Assembly: GCA_964450185.1 (NCBI GenBank)
Contig: CAYVCL010000070.1
Location: 1 to 14,612, forward strand
Length of the DNA: 14,612 bases
Direction: 5' to 3'
Origin: RUG11237 sp964450185
GTDB taxonomy: Bacteria; Bacillota; Clostridia; Lachnospirales; Lachnospiraceae
Below, one piece after another: positions 1 through 7,712 of this stretch (the first letter of the stretch is position 1; each line of letters opens with the position of its first letter). The notes below the pieces were generated by a model. That model was not told the origin of the DNA. It saw nothing but the letters and a program-made list of their open reading frames with translations, and ran no database searches. The position numbers and the translations under genes are program-made.

Positions 1-347
1 AATGCATACTGTGTTGCTTTCACATAATTAATAACATCTGAAACGTCAAGATTTGCATTTGCTTCCACCTCTGGATCTAATACATCATCAAGAGTACACT
101 GTGTTCCTTCTATTTGCGAAGAAATCAATGCTTCTTTTCTCACATACATCGATATAAACAAATCTGCGTTAGAAATCAATTGTGATGCTGTATCTAGCTT
201 TACAAGTTGCTTGTTTGCGTCTACTAAAAGTTTTACAATTTCTTCATCCATCATAATTTCCGGTATCGGTGGTAATGGATTAGGTTTATAAGATTGGTAA
301 GTAGCATCTCCAGTTAAGTTATCTACATATATTCCTGCTCTATTCAT
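1..347 (-). CDS. fic: Fic family protein (AMPylase/adenylyltransferase), N-terminal part only
   Basis: The gene runs off the left edge, and 115 codons are visible, starting at the ATG at 347-345. An AGGTGAG ribosome binding site lies at 354-360. The N-terminal half resembles the Fic_N region that precedes Fic domains. Residues 76-81 read SSQIEG, which fits the (S/T)xxxE(G/N) inhibitory motif of class II Fic proteins; its Glu80 would be expected to block productive ATP binding. The catalytic HPFxxGNGR motif would lie beyond the window, so activity cannot be judged. Fic enzymes transfer AMP from ATP to Ser/Thr/Tyr hydroxyls of target proteins. Many stand-alone bacterial Fic_N-Fic proteins carry a C-terminal winged helix and may bind their own promoter; that is inference here. 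The gene has its own promoter and is separated from spoIVB by a terminator, so it is an independent and probably accessory unit. Codon use looks more AT-rich than in the neighbouring operon. Confidence 0.88.
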   Translation of the reverse strand, partial: MNRAGIYVDNLTGDATYQSYKPNPLPPIPEIMMDEEIVKLLVDANKQLVKLDTASQLISNADLFISMYVRKEALISSQIEGTQCTLDDVLDPEVEANANLDVSDVINYVKATQYA

Positions 348-362
348 ATAGTTCTCACCTCA

Positions 363-459
363 TTTTGAAATAATTACACTTATTATACCCTCGTTATTTC
401 AAAAAGTCACTATGTTTTTGAAATAAAGTTCATCGACTAATTATCTTTATTTCAAAAAC
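363..459. promoter_or_regulatory. Four-half-site operator array (TTTTGAAATAA) upstream of the Fic gene
   Basis: The 11-mer TTTTGAAATAA occurs four times in alternating orientation: 363-373 (+), 394-404 (-), 416-426 (+) and 447-457 (-). Starts are spaced 31, 22 and 31 bp, close to three, two and three helical turns. The upstream pair extends to a perfect 15-bp inverted repeat, 414-428 against 445-459, separated by 16 bp. The downstream pair straddles the -10 box: one half-site fills the -35/-10 spacer and the other covers the region just after the predicted start. This layout is what one expects for cooperative dimer binding and repression of the Fic promoter. The binding protein is not identified; the Fic protein itself is one candidate. 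Confidence 0.7.
382..410 (-). promoter_or_regulatory. Probable sigma-A promoter of the Fic gene
   Basis: On the minus strand a perfect -10 box TATAAT lies at 387-382. A weaker -35 box GTGACT (shares TGAC with TTGACA) lies 17 bp upstream at 410-405. Transcription would start near 375 and give a leader of about 28 nt containing the AGGTGAG ribosome binding site. Two of the four TTTTGAAATAA half-sites fall within this promoter, one in the spacer and one just past the start point. Confidence 0.7.
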
Positions 460-504
460 TATTTTCACACTTATCTCTTTTTTCCTCTACGATTTATAAA
501 TGTA

Positions 505-556
505 TAAAACAAAGCAGATAATACAAAAGCTCACAAACCCTTGTAAAATCTGCTTT
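505..556 (-). terminator. Rho-independent terminator after spoIVB
   Basis: AAAGCAGAT at 511-519 pairs with ATCTGCTTT at 548-556, and an inner TACAA/TTGTA pair (522-526 with 541-545) extends the stem. On the minus strand the hairpin begins 5 nt after the spoIVB stop codon and is followed by GTTTTATAC. On the plus strand the same stem is followed by three more T residues, so it could also stop transcription in that direction, although no plus-strand gene is seen. Confidence 0.75.
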
Positions 557-560
557 TTTC

Positions 561-1832
561 TTAATCATGCCCCAACATATTCTCAATAAAAATCCCATAC
601 CCCATCGCCGAATCCTGCACAAACACATGTGTCACAGCCCCCACAATTTTCCCATTCTGAATAATTGGGCTGCCGCTCATGCCCTGTACAATTCCTCCAG
701 TCATTTCCAGAAGTCTATCATCTGTCACCCGCAATACAATTCCTTTGTTAATTTCCGCCTCATTCAAACGAACCTCCGTAATTTCCACTTCAAAATCATC
801 TGTGATTCCGTCTACGGTACAGCGTATATATGCCTTGCCTTTTTGGATTTCCTGTTTGAGGCAGATTGGTAAGGCTTCTCCCTGTGTTTCCTGCAGAAAG
901 GTTGCGTTTGCCTGTCCAAAAATGCCACATTCTGTATTTTCTGTGATTGTTCCTCGTTCTGATTCACTGTTGTAATAAATAACTCCTTCCAAAGCACCCG
1001 GATTTCCTGCACTTCCTTTCATCACGGACATGATTTCCGTGGTATACAAACTGCCTTCTTCCAGTTCCATCAATTCTCCGGTATCTACATCATTGATGCC
1101 ATGCCCTAAAGCACCAAATCTTCCGTTCTCGTCCACATAAGTGACTGTACCAATTCCTTGGGTGTTGTCACGCACCCAGACACCCATTTTCTGCTCATCA
1201 CCGGAAGTTTTAATGCATTTCACTTTCACCTTAATATGTTCTCCGTTTCTCCGCAGAGTTAAAATTGCTTCTTCCCCTGCATTATTCACTTTTTCCACCA
1301 GTTCTCTTTTATTGTAAACGGTTTCTCCATTTACTTCTTCAATGTAATCTCCGGAGCGCACCAGATTATAAGCAGGTTCGTAGCTTAGCCCATCCATTCC
1401 CTTAACTTCCCCGGTGCCAATAACCATAACTCCCTCTGTTTTCATGTAAATTCCAATAGGTTGTCCCACGGGAATCAATTTTTTCTGTTGAATTACATTG
1501 ATATCTACATCCTTTAGATGAAAAATCCCCAACAGACTACATCGCATCTGATAATTTCCAGATTCCCCGGTAATCACCTTACAGGCATTTTCCAAATTAA
1601 GATGCACGTTTTCCTGTAGTGCATCTTCTCTGCCCCCGGACGCCTCTACTGCCGGAACCTGAATTTCCCCATCTACATGAAAAGGAAGGTTCAAATCCAG
1701 TTCTTGTTCCGAGCCTGCCACCAGATTAATTTCATCGGGAATGGTGTTGCGGATACAGATATAACTGTAAATAAAAGTAAATGTAATCCCTCCAAAGAGC
1801 AGCTTCCACAAAAATCTACGATATGCCTCCAA
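561..1832 (-). CDS. spoIVB: SpoIVB sporulation signalling serine protease (S55 family, PDZ-containing)
   Basis: A 423-aa protein, the usual SpoIVB length. Residues about 11-28 form an N-terminal membrane anchor. A PDZ domain lies at roughly 130-210, followed by the S55 protease domain. The catalytic triad is visible: His244 in GALGHGI, Asp371 in VTDDRLL and Ser386 in GMSGSP, with the same 15-residue Asp-Ser spacing as in Bacillus subtilis. In the family, SpoIVB is made in the forespore, secreted into the intermembrane space, and cleaves SpoIVFA to trigger pro-sigma-K processing in the mother cell. The start is the TTG at 1832, five nt after a strong AGGAGGTG (1838-1845). The gene lies between two terminators, which separates it from the housekeeping operon upstream. 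I could not find a convincing sigma-F/G promoter in the 65 bp before it. spo0A, a common next neighbour, is absent; the next gene is the Fic gene. Confidence 0.96.
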   Translation of the reverse strand: MEAYRRFLWKLLFGGITFTFIYSYICIRNTIPDEINLVAGSEQELDLNLPFHVDGEIQVPAVEASGGREDALQENVHLNLENACKVITGESGNYQMRCSLLGIFHLKDVDINVIQQKKLIPVGQPIGIYMKTEGVMVIGTGEVKGMDGLSYEPAYNLVRSGDYIEEVNGETVYNKRELVEKVNNAGEEAILTLRRNGEHIKVKVKCIKTSGDEQKMGVWVRDNTQGIGTVTYVDENGRFGALGHGINDVDTGELMELEEGSLYTTEIMSVMKGSAGNPGALEGVIYYNSESERGTITENTECGIFGQANATFLQETQGEALPICLKQEIQKGKAYIRCTVDGITDDFEVEITEVRLNEAEINKGIVLRVTDDRLLEMTGGIVQGMSGSPIIQNGKIVGAVTHVFVQDSAMGYGIFIENMLGHD

Positions 1833-1911
1833 AAAAACACCTCCTATTCACAAGCCAGCAACTTCCCACCTCCAGAACCTGCCCTCGGCAGCTTCTTACG
1901 GATACATAGCA

Positions 1912-1950
1912 ACAAAAAAAGAAAGATATATCATGTGATATACCTTTCTT
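1912..1950 (-). terminator. Strong rho-independent terminator after recN
   Basis: On the minus strand a 15-bp stem (1950-1936 with 1933-1919) closes with one G-U wobble and a very tight loop. It is followed directly by seven T residues (1918-1912) and then GTTG. The wobble is possible only in the minus-strand transcript, which supports that direction. It lies about 20 nt after the recN stop codon and should end the yqhY-recN operon. Confidence 0.9.
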
Positions 1951-1971
1951 AGTATATGAAATCTTATTTTT

Positions 1972-3660
1972 TTAACACCCGTTATATTTTGTACTATTTG
2001 CCAATTCTTTCATTTCTCTGGCACTTTCCATGGTGGTTTCTGTAATGGTAACGCCACCTAACATACGTGCTAATTCGGTGATTTCTTCTTCTTTATTCAA
2101 TTCCCTTACATCCGTATGGGTTTTATTGTTTTCCACAGACTTTTCAATGATAAAATGTTTATCTGCCATAGCCGCAATCTGTGGTAAATGGGTAATACAG
2201 ATTAACTGATGATTCTTAGAAATCAATGCCATTTTTTCAGATACTTTCTGAGCAGTTCTGCCACTGATTCCGGTATCGATTTCATCAAAGATTAATGTAT
2301 CAATGTCATCGTTATCTGCCAAAACCGTCTTTATGGCAAGCATAATTCTGGATAATTCACCGCCGGAAGCTGTGGTCTGCAACGGTCTTAAAGGTTCATT
2401 TAAATTGGTAGCAATCATAAATTGCACTTCATCGATACCATTTTGCGAAAACTGAGCATTTTCCTTAAATTCCATGGTAAAATCTGTATTCAGGAAATTC
2501 AAATCCAATAAATGTTCCTTTACCTTTTCGCACAGTTCTTGGGCTTTTTTCTTTCGAATTTCGCTTACTTTATTAGAAATATTTTTTAACTTTTCTGTTT
2601 CCTTGGCTAATGTTTGCTTTAATTGTTCTCTGTAATTGTCATAATCTGCCAGACGTTCCAGCTCTTTTTGCTTTTCCTGCTGATATTCCAAGACCGCTTC
2701 TATGGTTTTCCCATATTTTGCCTTTAATTTGTTTAGCAAGTCCAAGCGTTCTTCGGTATGTACAAATTCTTCCTGACGAAATTCCAGACTTTCCATATAC
2801 TGGGCAATATCCCTGTTAAAATCATTGAGCAAACCGTCAATATCTGCCAGTTGATTTCTCTTTTCTTCTAACTCTTTATCAATTCCTGCAATACCATCCA
2901 GCAGGCGCAATGCATAGCCAATCTGTTCTCCGGCACCCTGTTCTCCATTGTAACCGCTGATTTGATGCACTTTATCCATAGTTTCTGCAATTTTTTTTGC
3001 ATTATTCATTTTGCGGTAAGCGCTCTCTAGCTCCTCATCTTCCCCAATGCGAAGGGCCGCTTCTTCAATTTCCTTTACTTCAAATTCCATAAATGAAATT
3101 TCCCGCATACGCTGTTCTTCATTGACACTGGATTCTTCCAGTTCTTTCTTTAATCTGGTGTATTCTTTAAAGCTCGCAGCCAGTTTTTCTTTTTCTTCCT
3201 TTAATTCCTTCTCTGCATATTCATCCAATAATACTAAATGTTTATGCTTGTTCAAAAGAATCTGCTGCTGGTGTTGTCCATAAATATCGATTAACACCTC
3301 TGAAACCTGTTGCAGCAGCTTTACAGTTACGCTTTCACCATTGATTTTATTGAGCCATCTTCCATTGGCAAACTTTCTGGATAAAATCACCTGTCCTTCT
3401 TCGGGAAAAACGCCCATTTCCTCCAAAGCCGCCTTTTGTTTTGCATTTTCAATCTGAAATAATGCTTCCACAAAAACTTCTTTTGTTTCATCTTTCAACG
3501 CTGATTTTTCCAATTTTCCGCCAAAAGCAAGCTGCAGTGAGCCAAGCAGCATGGACTTTCCTGCGCCGGTTTCACCGGTTAGAATATTTAAGCCATCTGC
3601 AAAAGCTACTTCCGCTGCATCAATAAGTGCCAGATTTTTTACATTTAGATTTAATAACAT
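1972..3660 (-). CDS. recN: DNA repair protein RecN (SMC-like ATPase)
   Basis: A 562-aa protein, full length for RecN. The N-terminal half ATPase carries the Walker A motif GETGAGKS (29-36). A long charged coiled-coil region follows, roughly 150-380. The C-terminal half has the ABC/SMC signature SGGE (432-435), a Walker B motif LIFDE (456-460) and the H-loop segment CITHLPQIA. RecN is recruited to DNA double-strand breaks and helps hold or align ends for RecA-dependent repair. The ATG at 3660 is preceded by GGGAGGTC. A 46-nt gap separates it from argR; the argR-recN order is common in Clostridia and Bacilli. It is the last gene of the operon, followed by a strong terminator. Confidence 0.97.
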   Translation of the reverse strand: MLLNLNVKNLALIDAAEVAFADGLNILTGETGAGKSMLLGSLQLAFGGKLEKSALKDETKEVFVEALFQIENAKQKAALEEMGVFPEEGQVILSRKFANGRWLNKINGESVTVKLLQQVSEVLIDIYGQHQQQILLNKHKHLVLLDEYAEKELKEEKEKLAASFKEYTRLKKELEESSVNEEQRMREISFMEFEVKEIEEAALRIGEDEELESAYRKMNNAKKIAETMDKVHQISGYNGEQGAGEQIGYALRLLDGIAGIDKELEEKRNQLADIDGLLNDFNRDIAQYMESLEFRQEEFVHTEERLDLLNKLKAKYGKTIEAVLEYQQEKQKELERLADYDNYREQLKQTLAKETEKLKNISNKVSEIRKKKAQELCEKVKEHLLDLNFLNTDFTMEFKENAQFSQNGIDEVQFMIATNLNEPLRPLQTTASGGELSRIMLAIKTVLADNDDIDTLIFDEIDTGISGRTAQKVSEKMALISKNHQLICITHLPQIAAMADKHFIIEKSVENNKTHTDVRELNKEEEITELARMLGGVTITETTMESAREMKELANSTKYNGC

Positions 3661-3706
3661 ATAGACCTCCCTTGCAATATTTCTCTCAGATTCATTGCAC
3701 TACAGG

Positions 3707-4156
3707 TTATTTCATCACAATTTTTCGTATTTTTTCCATAACGAACTTTGCTTCTTCTGTGCTTCGGATGGCACACATAATAGTATCATCCCCGGCAATA
3801 CATCCCACCACTTCATGCCATTTTAAAGCATCTAAGGATGCTGCCACTGCCATTGCCATTCCTGCCACAGTTTTTATCACTAAGATATTTTGTGCCACAT
3901 CCATGGATACAAAGCCATCTTTTAAAACACGAATATATTTATCGCCGATTCCATCATCACTTTGTAACAGGGCATATTTCTGTCGTTTTTCACCTGCCTG
4001 TACTTTGGCAAGCTTTAACTCTCTGATATCTCTGGAAACCGTTGCCTGAGTCACATTATATCCCGAATGATTCAGTTTTTCTGCCAGTTCCTCCTGAGTT
4101 TCTATATCATATTTTCCTATCAATTCTACAATTTTAGCATGTCTGTCGCTTTTCAT
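3707..4156 (-). CDS. argR: Arginine repressor ArgR
   Basis: A 149-aa protein of standard ArgR length. The N-terminal winged helix-turn-helix (about 1-70) contains TQATVSRDIRELKLAK (36-51), the conserved DNA-recognition segment. The C-terminal hexamerisation and L-arginine-binding domain contains GCIAGDDTI (118-126). ArgR binds ARG boxes when arginine is present, repressing biosynthesis genes and activating catabolic ones. The ATG lies one base after the nadK stop codon, and its ribosome binding site AGGAGAA is inside the end of nadK, so the two are probably translationally coupled. No arginine gene is adjacent; the position beside recN and nadK is a conserved gene order rather than a functional cluster. 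Confidence 0.97.
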   Translation of the reverse strand: MKSDRHAKIVELIGKYDIETQEELAEKLNHSGYNVTQATVSRDIRELKLAKVQAGEKRQKYALLQSDDGIGDKYIRVLKDGFVSMDVAQNILVIKTVAGMAMAVAASLDALKWHEVVGCIAGDDTIMCAIRSTEEAKFVMEKIRKIVMK

Positions 4157-4157
4157 T

Positions 4158-4991
4158 CTATTCTCCTAATTTTCGTCGAAGTGCTTCTAAAAAACTTATA
4201 TTACTTAATTTAATCATACGAACAGAAGTTTCTGCCTTACAGATATGAACTGCCTGTCCGGAGTTTAGGGAAAATGCTGTGTCTGCATCAAAAACCACAT
4301 CTGCCTGCTCATTTTCACATTTTCTTCCGGGACCAATTTCTACCATAACATGGTCTTCCCCGGATAACACAATACTTCTTGTATTCAGTGTATGAGGACA
4401 AATCGGAGTAATCAATATAGATGATGCAGAAGGCTTCACAATAGGACCGCCTGCGGAAAGATTATAACCGGTAGAACCGGTCGGAGTTGCCACAAGAATT
4501 CCATCGGCTTTATAGGAATGAAGATACTCTCCATTCACATAAATTTTATATTCTACAATTCGAAGCTTTCCGGAACGGGTGATAACAACGTCGTTAAATG
4601 CCAGACTTTCCAAAGCATCCTTGGCATGAGGCGGCGTCGTTCCCTTTAACATCATACGCTCCTCTATCATATAATCGTCCTGAATCAGTTTATCCAGCGC
4701 AGGTATAATCTGAGTTTTTTCCACTTCCGTAAGATACCCAAGGGTTCCTAAGTTTACCCCCAGCAATGGAATTTTTGTATGTAATACTTCTCTTGCCGCA
4801 CGAATCAAAGTGCCATCGCCACCCAACACTAGAATACACTGGGTATCCTCCGGTATATTTTTCACACTTATCACTTCTGAAGTATCTATTTTCACCTGTT
4901 TTCCCTGACTTTTAAGGTAGCTTTCAATTTCTTCCGTTATCTCTAAATTTTCATCTTTTTGTGCATTTGCCAAAATATAGAATTTATCCAT
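4158..4991 (-). CDS. nadK: NAD kinase
   Basis: A 277-aa cytoplasmic enzyme that phosphorylates NAD+ to NADP+ with ATP or polyphosphate. The GGDGT motif of the family is at 57-61, followed by GVNLGTLGYLTEV. The second conserved motif appears as AFNDVVI; here ND replaces the NE seen in many members. The glycine-rich segment PTGSTGYNLSAGGPIV lies in the all-beta domain. The start ATG at 4991 has GGAG 7 nt upstream. The gap to tlyA is 23 nt, and the gene touches argR. NADPH supply fits the nearby isoprenoid genes (the DXP pathway uses NADPH), but that link is inference. Confidence 0.97.
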   Translation of the reverse strand: MDKFYILANAQKDENLEITEEIESYLKSQGKQVKIDTSEVISVKNIPEDTQCILVLGGDGTLIRAAREVLHTKIPLLGVNLGTLGYLTEVEKTQIIPALDKLIQDDYMIEERMMLKGTTPPHAKDALESLAFNDVVITRSGKLRIVEYKIYVNGEYLHSYKADGILVATPTGSTGYNLSAGGPIVKPSASSILITPICPHTLNTRSIVLSGEDHVMVEIGPGRKCENEQADVVFDADTAFSLNSGQAVHICKAETSVRMIKLSNISFLEALRRKLGE

Positions 4992-5014
4992 CTGATTTCT
5001 CCATTTATACCCCG

Positions 5015-5821
5015 TTAATCTAATTCCGCATGGGCAGAATCCACAATATTTTTTACATTTTCCATGGAATATTCCATCGACTCTGCTTTTTTGATATGAA
5101 GCAGATATTCAATGTTTCCTTCCGGTCCCTTCACCGGTGAATAATCTAAATTCAAAACTTTAAATCCATTTGCCAATACAAACTGAATCACCATTTCGAT
5201 GACTTCTCTATGCACAGCTTTGTCACGAACTACGCCCTTTTTCCCTACTTTTTCTCTGCCCGCTTCAAACTGTGGCTTAATCAGGCACACCATTTCACCG
5301 CCGTCTTTCAACATATTGTATGCCGGAAGCAGTACTTTTGTCAGGGAAATAAAGGAAACATCCACGGAAGCAAAATCCAATGGTTCTCCAATATCCTCAA
5401 GGGTTACATATTTAATATTTGTCTTTTCCATGCAGATAACACGTTCGTCCTGACGCAGTTTCCATGCCAACTGTCCATGTCCCACATCCACGGCAAAGAC
5501 TTTTTTCGCACCATTTTGTAACATACAGTCGGTAAAGCCACCGGTGGATGCACCGATATCCATACATACCTTGTCCTGCACATTCACATCAAACTGATTC
5601 ATAGCCTTTTCTAACTTCAGTCCGCCACGGCTAACGTAAGGAAGGGTATTTCCCTTAATTTCAATTAACACAGCGTTCTTTTCTGTATCAAAAGTTGTCC
5701 CTGCCTTGTCTTCTCTCTGACCGTTCACAAAAACATTTCCTGACATAATAATTGCTTTTGCCTTTTCTCTGGACTCTGCAAGATTTCTTTTTACCAATAA
5801 AACATCTAATCTTTCTTTCAT
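5015..5821 (-). CDS. tlyA: TlyA family rRNA 2'-O-methyltransferase (hemolysin-A homologue)
   Basis: A 268-aa protein. Residues 1-60 form an S4 RNA-binding domain (KERLDVLLVKRNLAESREKA, then VFVNGQ). The rest is an FtsJ/RrmJ-type Rossmann methyltransferase with the S-adenosylmethionine motif DIGASTGGFTDCM at 88-100, VDVGHGQL at 111-118, DVSFISL and KPQFEAG. Characterised TlyA proteins methylate ribose at C1920 of 23S rRNA, and in some species C1409 of 16S rRNA as well. This affects subunit joining and capreomycin sensitivity. The older hemolysin name is not supported by anything visible here. It lies 15 nt after dxs and 23 nt before nadK, the standard order in Clostridia. Confidence 0.94.
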   Translation of the reverse strand: MKERLDVLLVKRNLAESREKAKAIIMSGNVFVNGQREDKAGTTFDTEKNAVLIEIKGNTLPYVSRGGLKLEKAMNQFDVNVQDKVCMDIGASTGGFTDCMLQNGAKKVFAVDVGHGQLAWKLRQDERVICMEKTNIKYVTLEDIGEPLDFASVDVSFISLTKVLLPAYNMLKDGGEMVCLIKPQFEAGREKVGKKGVVRDKAVHREVIEMVIQFVLANGFKVLNLDYSPVKGPEGNIEYLLHIKKAESMEYSMENVKNIVDSAHAELD

Positions 5822-5836
5822 CTTATTCTCCCGAAT

Positions 5837-7702
5837 TTATAAACCAACATAAGCGGAAACAATACGTTTTACCACAGATTCCGTATCTACGCCCACTTCT
5901 TTTTTCAGAATATCCACATTTCCGTGTTCTACATATTCATCCGGAATGGCGATAATTTCCACCTTAACATCCAGATTTTTCTCTGCTACGAAGTTTGCCA
6001 CACGTTCTCCAAGACCGCCCAGACGAACGCCTTCTTCCAAAGTTACAATCAACTTGTGTTCTTCCGCCAATTCTTTGATTTTTTCTTCATCAAAAGGCTT
6101 TGCAAATCTTGCATTGATTAAAGTACAGTTGTAACCTATTTTCTTTAATTCATCTCTGGCTTCCTTTGCTGTTTTTACCATGCTTCCAAAGGCAAACAAT
6201 GCAATTTCGTCTTCATCATACAAAGTTTCACTTTTTCCCAGTACAATCGGAGTTCTGTATTCCTTAAATTCATCGTATGCCTCACCTCTCGGATAGCGAA
6301 TGGCAATCGGTGCCGGAAATTCCACTGCAAACTTCATCATATCGGAAAGTTCCCACTTATTTTTCGGCGCCATAATATGCATGTTTGGAATGCCTGAAAG
6401 GAAGGAAATATCAAAAATTCCCTGATGGGTTTCTCCGTCACTTCCCACAAGCCCCGCTCTGTCAATGGCAAAAACCACCGGAAGATTCTGGATACAGACA
6501 TCGTGAATAATCTGGTCGTAAGCTCTCTGCAAAAAGGACGAATAAATTGCCACAATCGGAATCATTCCTCCCGCTGCCAGCCCGGCTGCAAAGGTAACGG
6601 CGTGTTCTTCCGCAATCCCCACATCAAAGAAACGCTCTTTGTATACATTTCTAAAACGTTTCAACCCTGTTCCGTCCGGCATTGCCGCTGTAATCGCCAC
6701 AACTTTCTCATTTCTTGCGCCTAATTTAAACATAACGGTAGAAAACACATTGGTATAGCTTGGTTTCTTCTTTCTCGCCAACGGAAGACCTGTTTCAATA
6801 TCAAAAGGCTCTGTTCCATGGAATCTGGATGGATGGCGTTCTGCCGGTACGTATCCGTGTCCTTTATGTGTCATTACATGAACTAATACAGGACCTCTGA
6901 CTTTTTTCGCTTCTTTCAACGCTTTTACCAGCTTTTCTAAATTGTGTCCTTCCACTGGTCCTAAATATTTAATTCCCATATCTTCGAAAAACATCCCCGG
7001 AATAAACAGCTGTTTGATACCACTTTTTAGTTTGATAAGATTTTTCATTACCTTATCTCCATAAACAGGATTTTTCCCTATGGTATTGGCAACGCTTTCT
7101 TTGATGCCATTATAGGATTCTGCAGTTCTTAAATTCCCAAGATAAGAAGACATTCCTCCTACGTTTTCGGATATGGACATATTATTGTCATTCAAAATAA
7201 TAATAAAATTCTCTTTCAGTCTGGAAGCATTATTTAAAGCTTCATATGCCATACCGCCGGTAAGCGCACCATCTCCAATCACTGCCGCTACCGTATAGTC
7301 TTCTCCCTGAATCTCTCTTGCCTGCACGTATCCTAAGGCAGCAGAAATAGAGGTGGAACTATGCCCGGTATCAAAACAGTCACAGCTACTTTCCTTTCTT
7401 TTTGGAAAACCGCTCATTCCACCGTATTTTCTAAGTACATCGAAGCCTTCCCGTCTTCCTGTCAAAATCTTATGGGTGTAAGCCTGATGCCCCACATCCC
7501 ACACAATTTTGTCCTCTGGCAAATTTAATACCAGATGCAATGCCATGGTAAGCTCTACCACACCAAGATTGGACGCTAAGTGACCTCCGGTGGTACTGAT
7601 TTTATCAATTAAAAATTCTCGGATTTCCTGTGCTAAATCCTTTAATTCTTCTTTTTCCAGTTTTTTAATATCATTCGGTTGATTAATTTTATCTAAGAGC
7701 AT
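5837..7702 (-). CDS. dxs: 1-deoxy-D-xylulose-5-phosphate synthase
   Basis: A 621-aa cytoplasmic thiamine diphosphate enzyme, normal length. It condenses pyruvate and glyceraldehyde 3-phosphate to DXP, the first step of the methylerythritol phosphate route to isoprenoids and also a source for thiamine and pyridoxal. Visible motifs are HLASNLG with His41, the thiamine diphosphate motif beginning GDG (143-145) and ending NDNN (171-174), the transketolase segment GIAEEHAVTFAAG with the proton-relay Glu, and DRAGLVGSDGETHQG. The ATG at 7702 follows GGAG by 7 nt. The stop-to-start gap from ispA is 10 nt. Together with ispA it places an entry-point and a chain-elongation enzyme of isoprenoid synthesis in one operon. 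Confidence 0.98.
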   Translation of the reverse strand: MLLDKINQPNDIKKLEKEELKDLAQEIREFLIDKISTTGGHLASNLGVVELTMALHLVLNLPEDKIVWDVGHQAYTHKILTGRREGFDVLRKYGGMSGFPKRKESSCDCFDTGHSSTSISAALGYVQAREIQGEDYTVAAVIGDGALTGGMAYEALNNASRLKENFIIILNDNNMSISENVGGMSSYLGNLRTAESYNGIKESVANTIGKNPVYGDKVMKNLIKLKSGIKQLFIPGMFFEDMGIKYLGPVEGHNLEKLVKALKEAKKVRGPVLVHVMTHKGHGYVPAERHPSRFHGTEPFDIETGLPLARKKKPSYTNVFSTVMFKLGARNEKVVAITAAMPDGTGLKRFRNVYKERFFDVGIAEEHAVTFAAGLAAGGMIPIVAIYSSFLQRAYDQIIHDVCIQNLPVVFAIDRAGLVGSDGETHQGIFDISFLSGIPNMHIMAPKNKWELSDMMKFAVEFPAPIAIRYPRGEAYDEFKEYRTPIVLGKSETLYDEDEIALFAFGSMVKTAKEARDELKKIGYNCTLINARFAKPFDEEKIKELAEEHKLIVTLEEGVRLGGLGERVANFVAEKNLDVKVEIIAIPDEYVEHGNVDILKKEVGVDTESVVKRIVSAYVGL

Positions 7703-7712
7703 ACGAATCTCC

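Noticed and set aside
1844..1861. Five-codon leader frame (TTG to TAG) before spoIVB, with a GGAGGTG site and its stop codon overlapping the spoIVB ribosome binding site
   Set aside because: Too short to support from sequence alone; the GGAGGTG copy upstream may be chance in a purine-rich stretch.
1833..1911. Sigma-G or sigma-F promoter for spoIVB
   Set aside because: A GAATA sequence lies just before the ribosome binding site, but its -10 partner would fall inside the gene; no CATnnTA-like box is properly placed.
3627..4049. Plus-strand open frame of 140 codons opposite argR
   Set aside because: It is antisense to a clear ArgR gene and shows no family motif or ribosome binding site.
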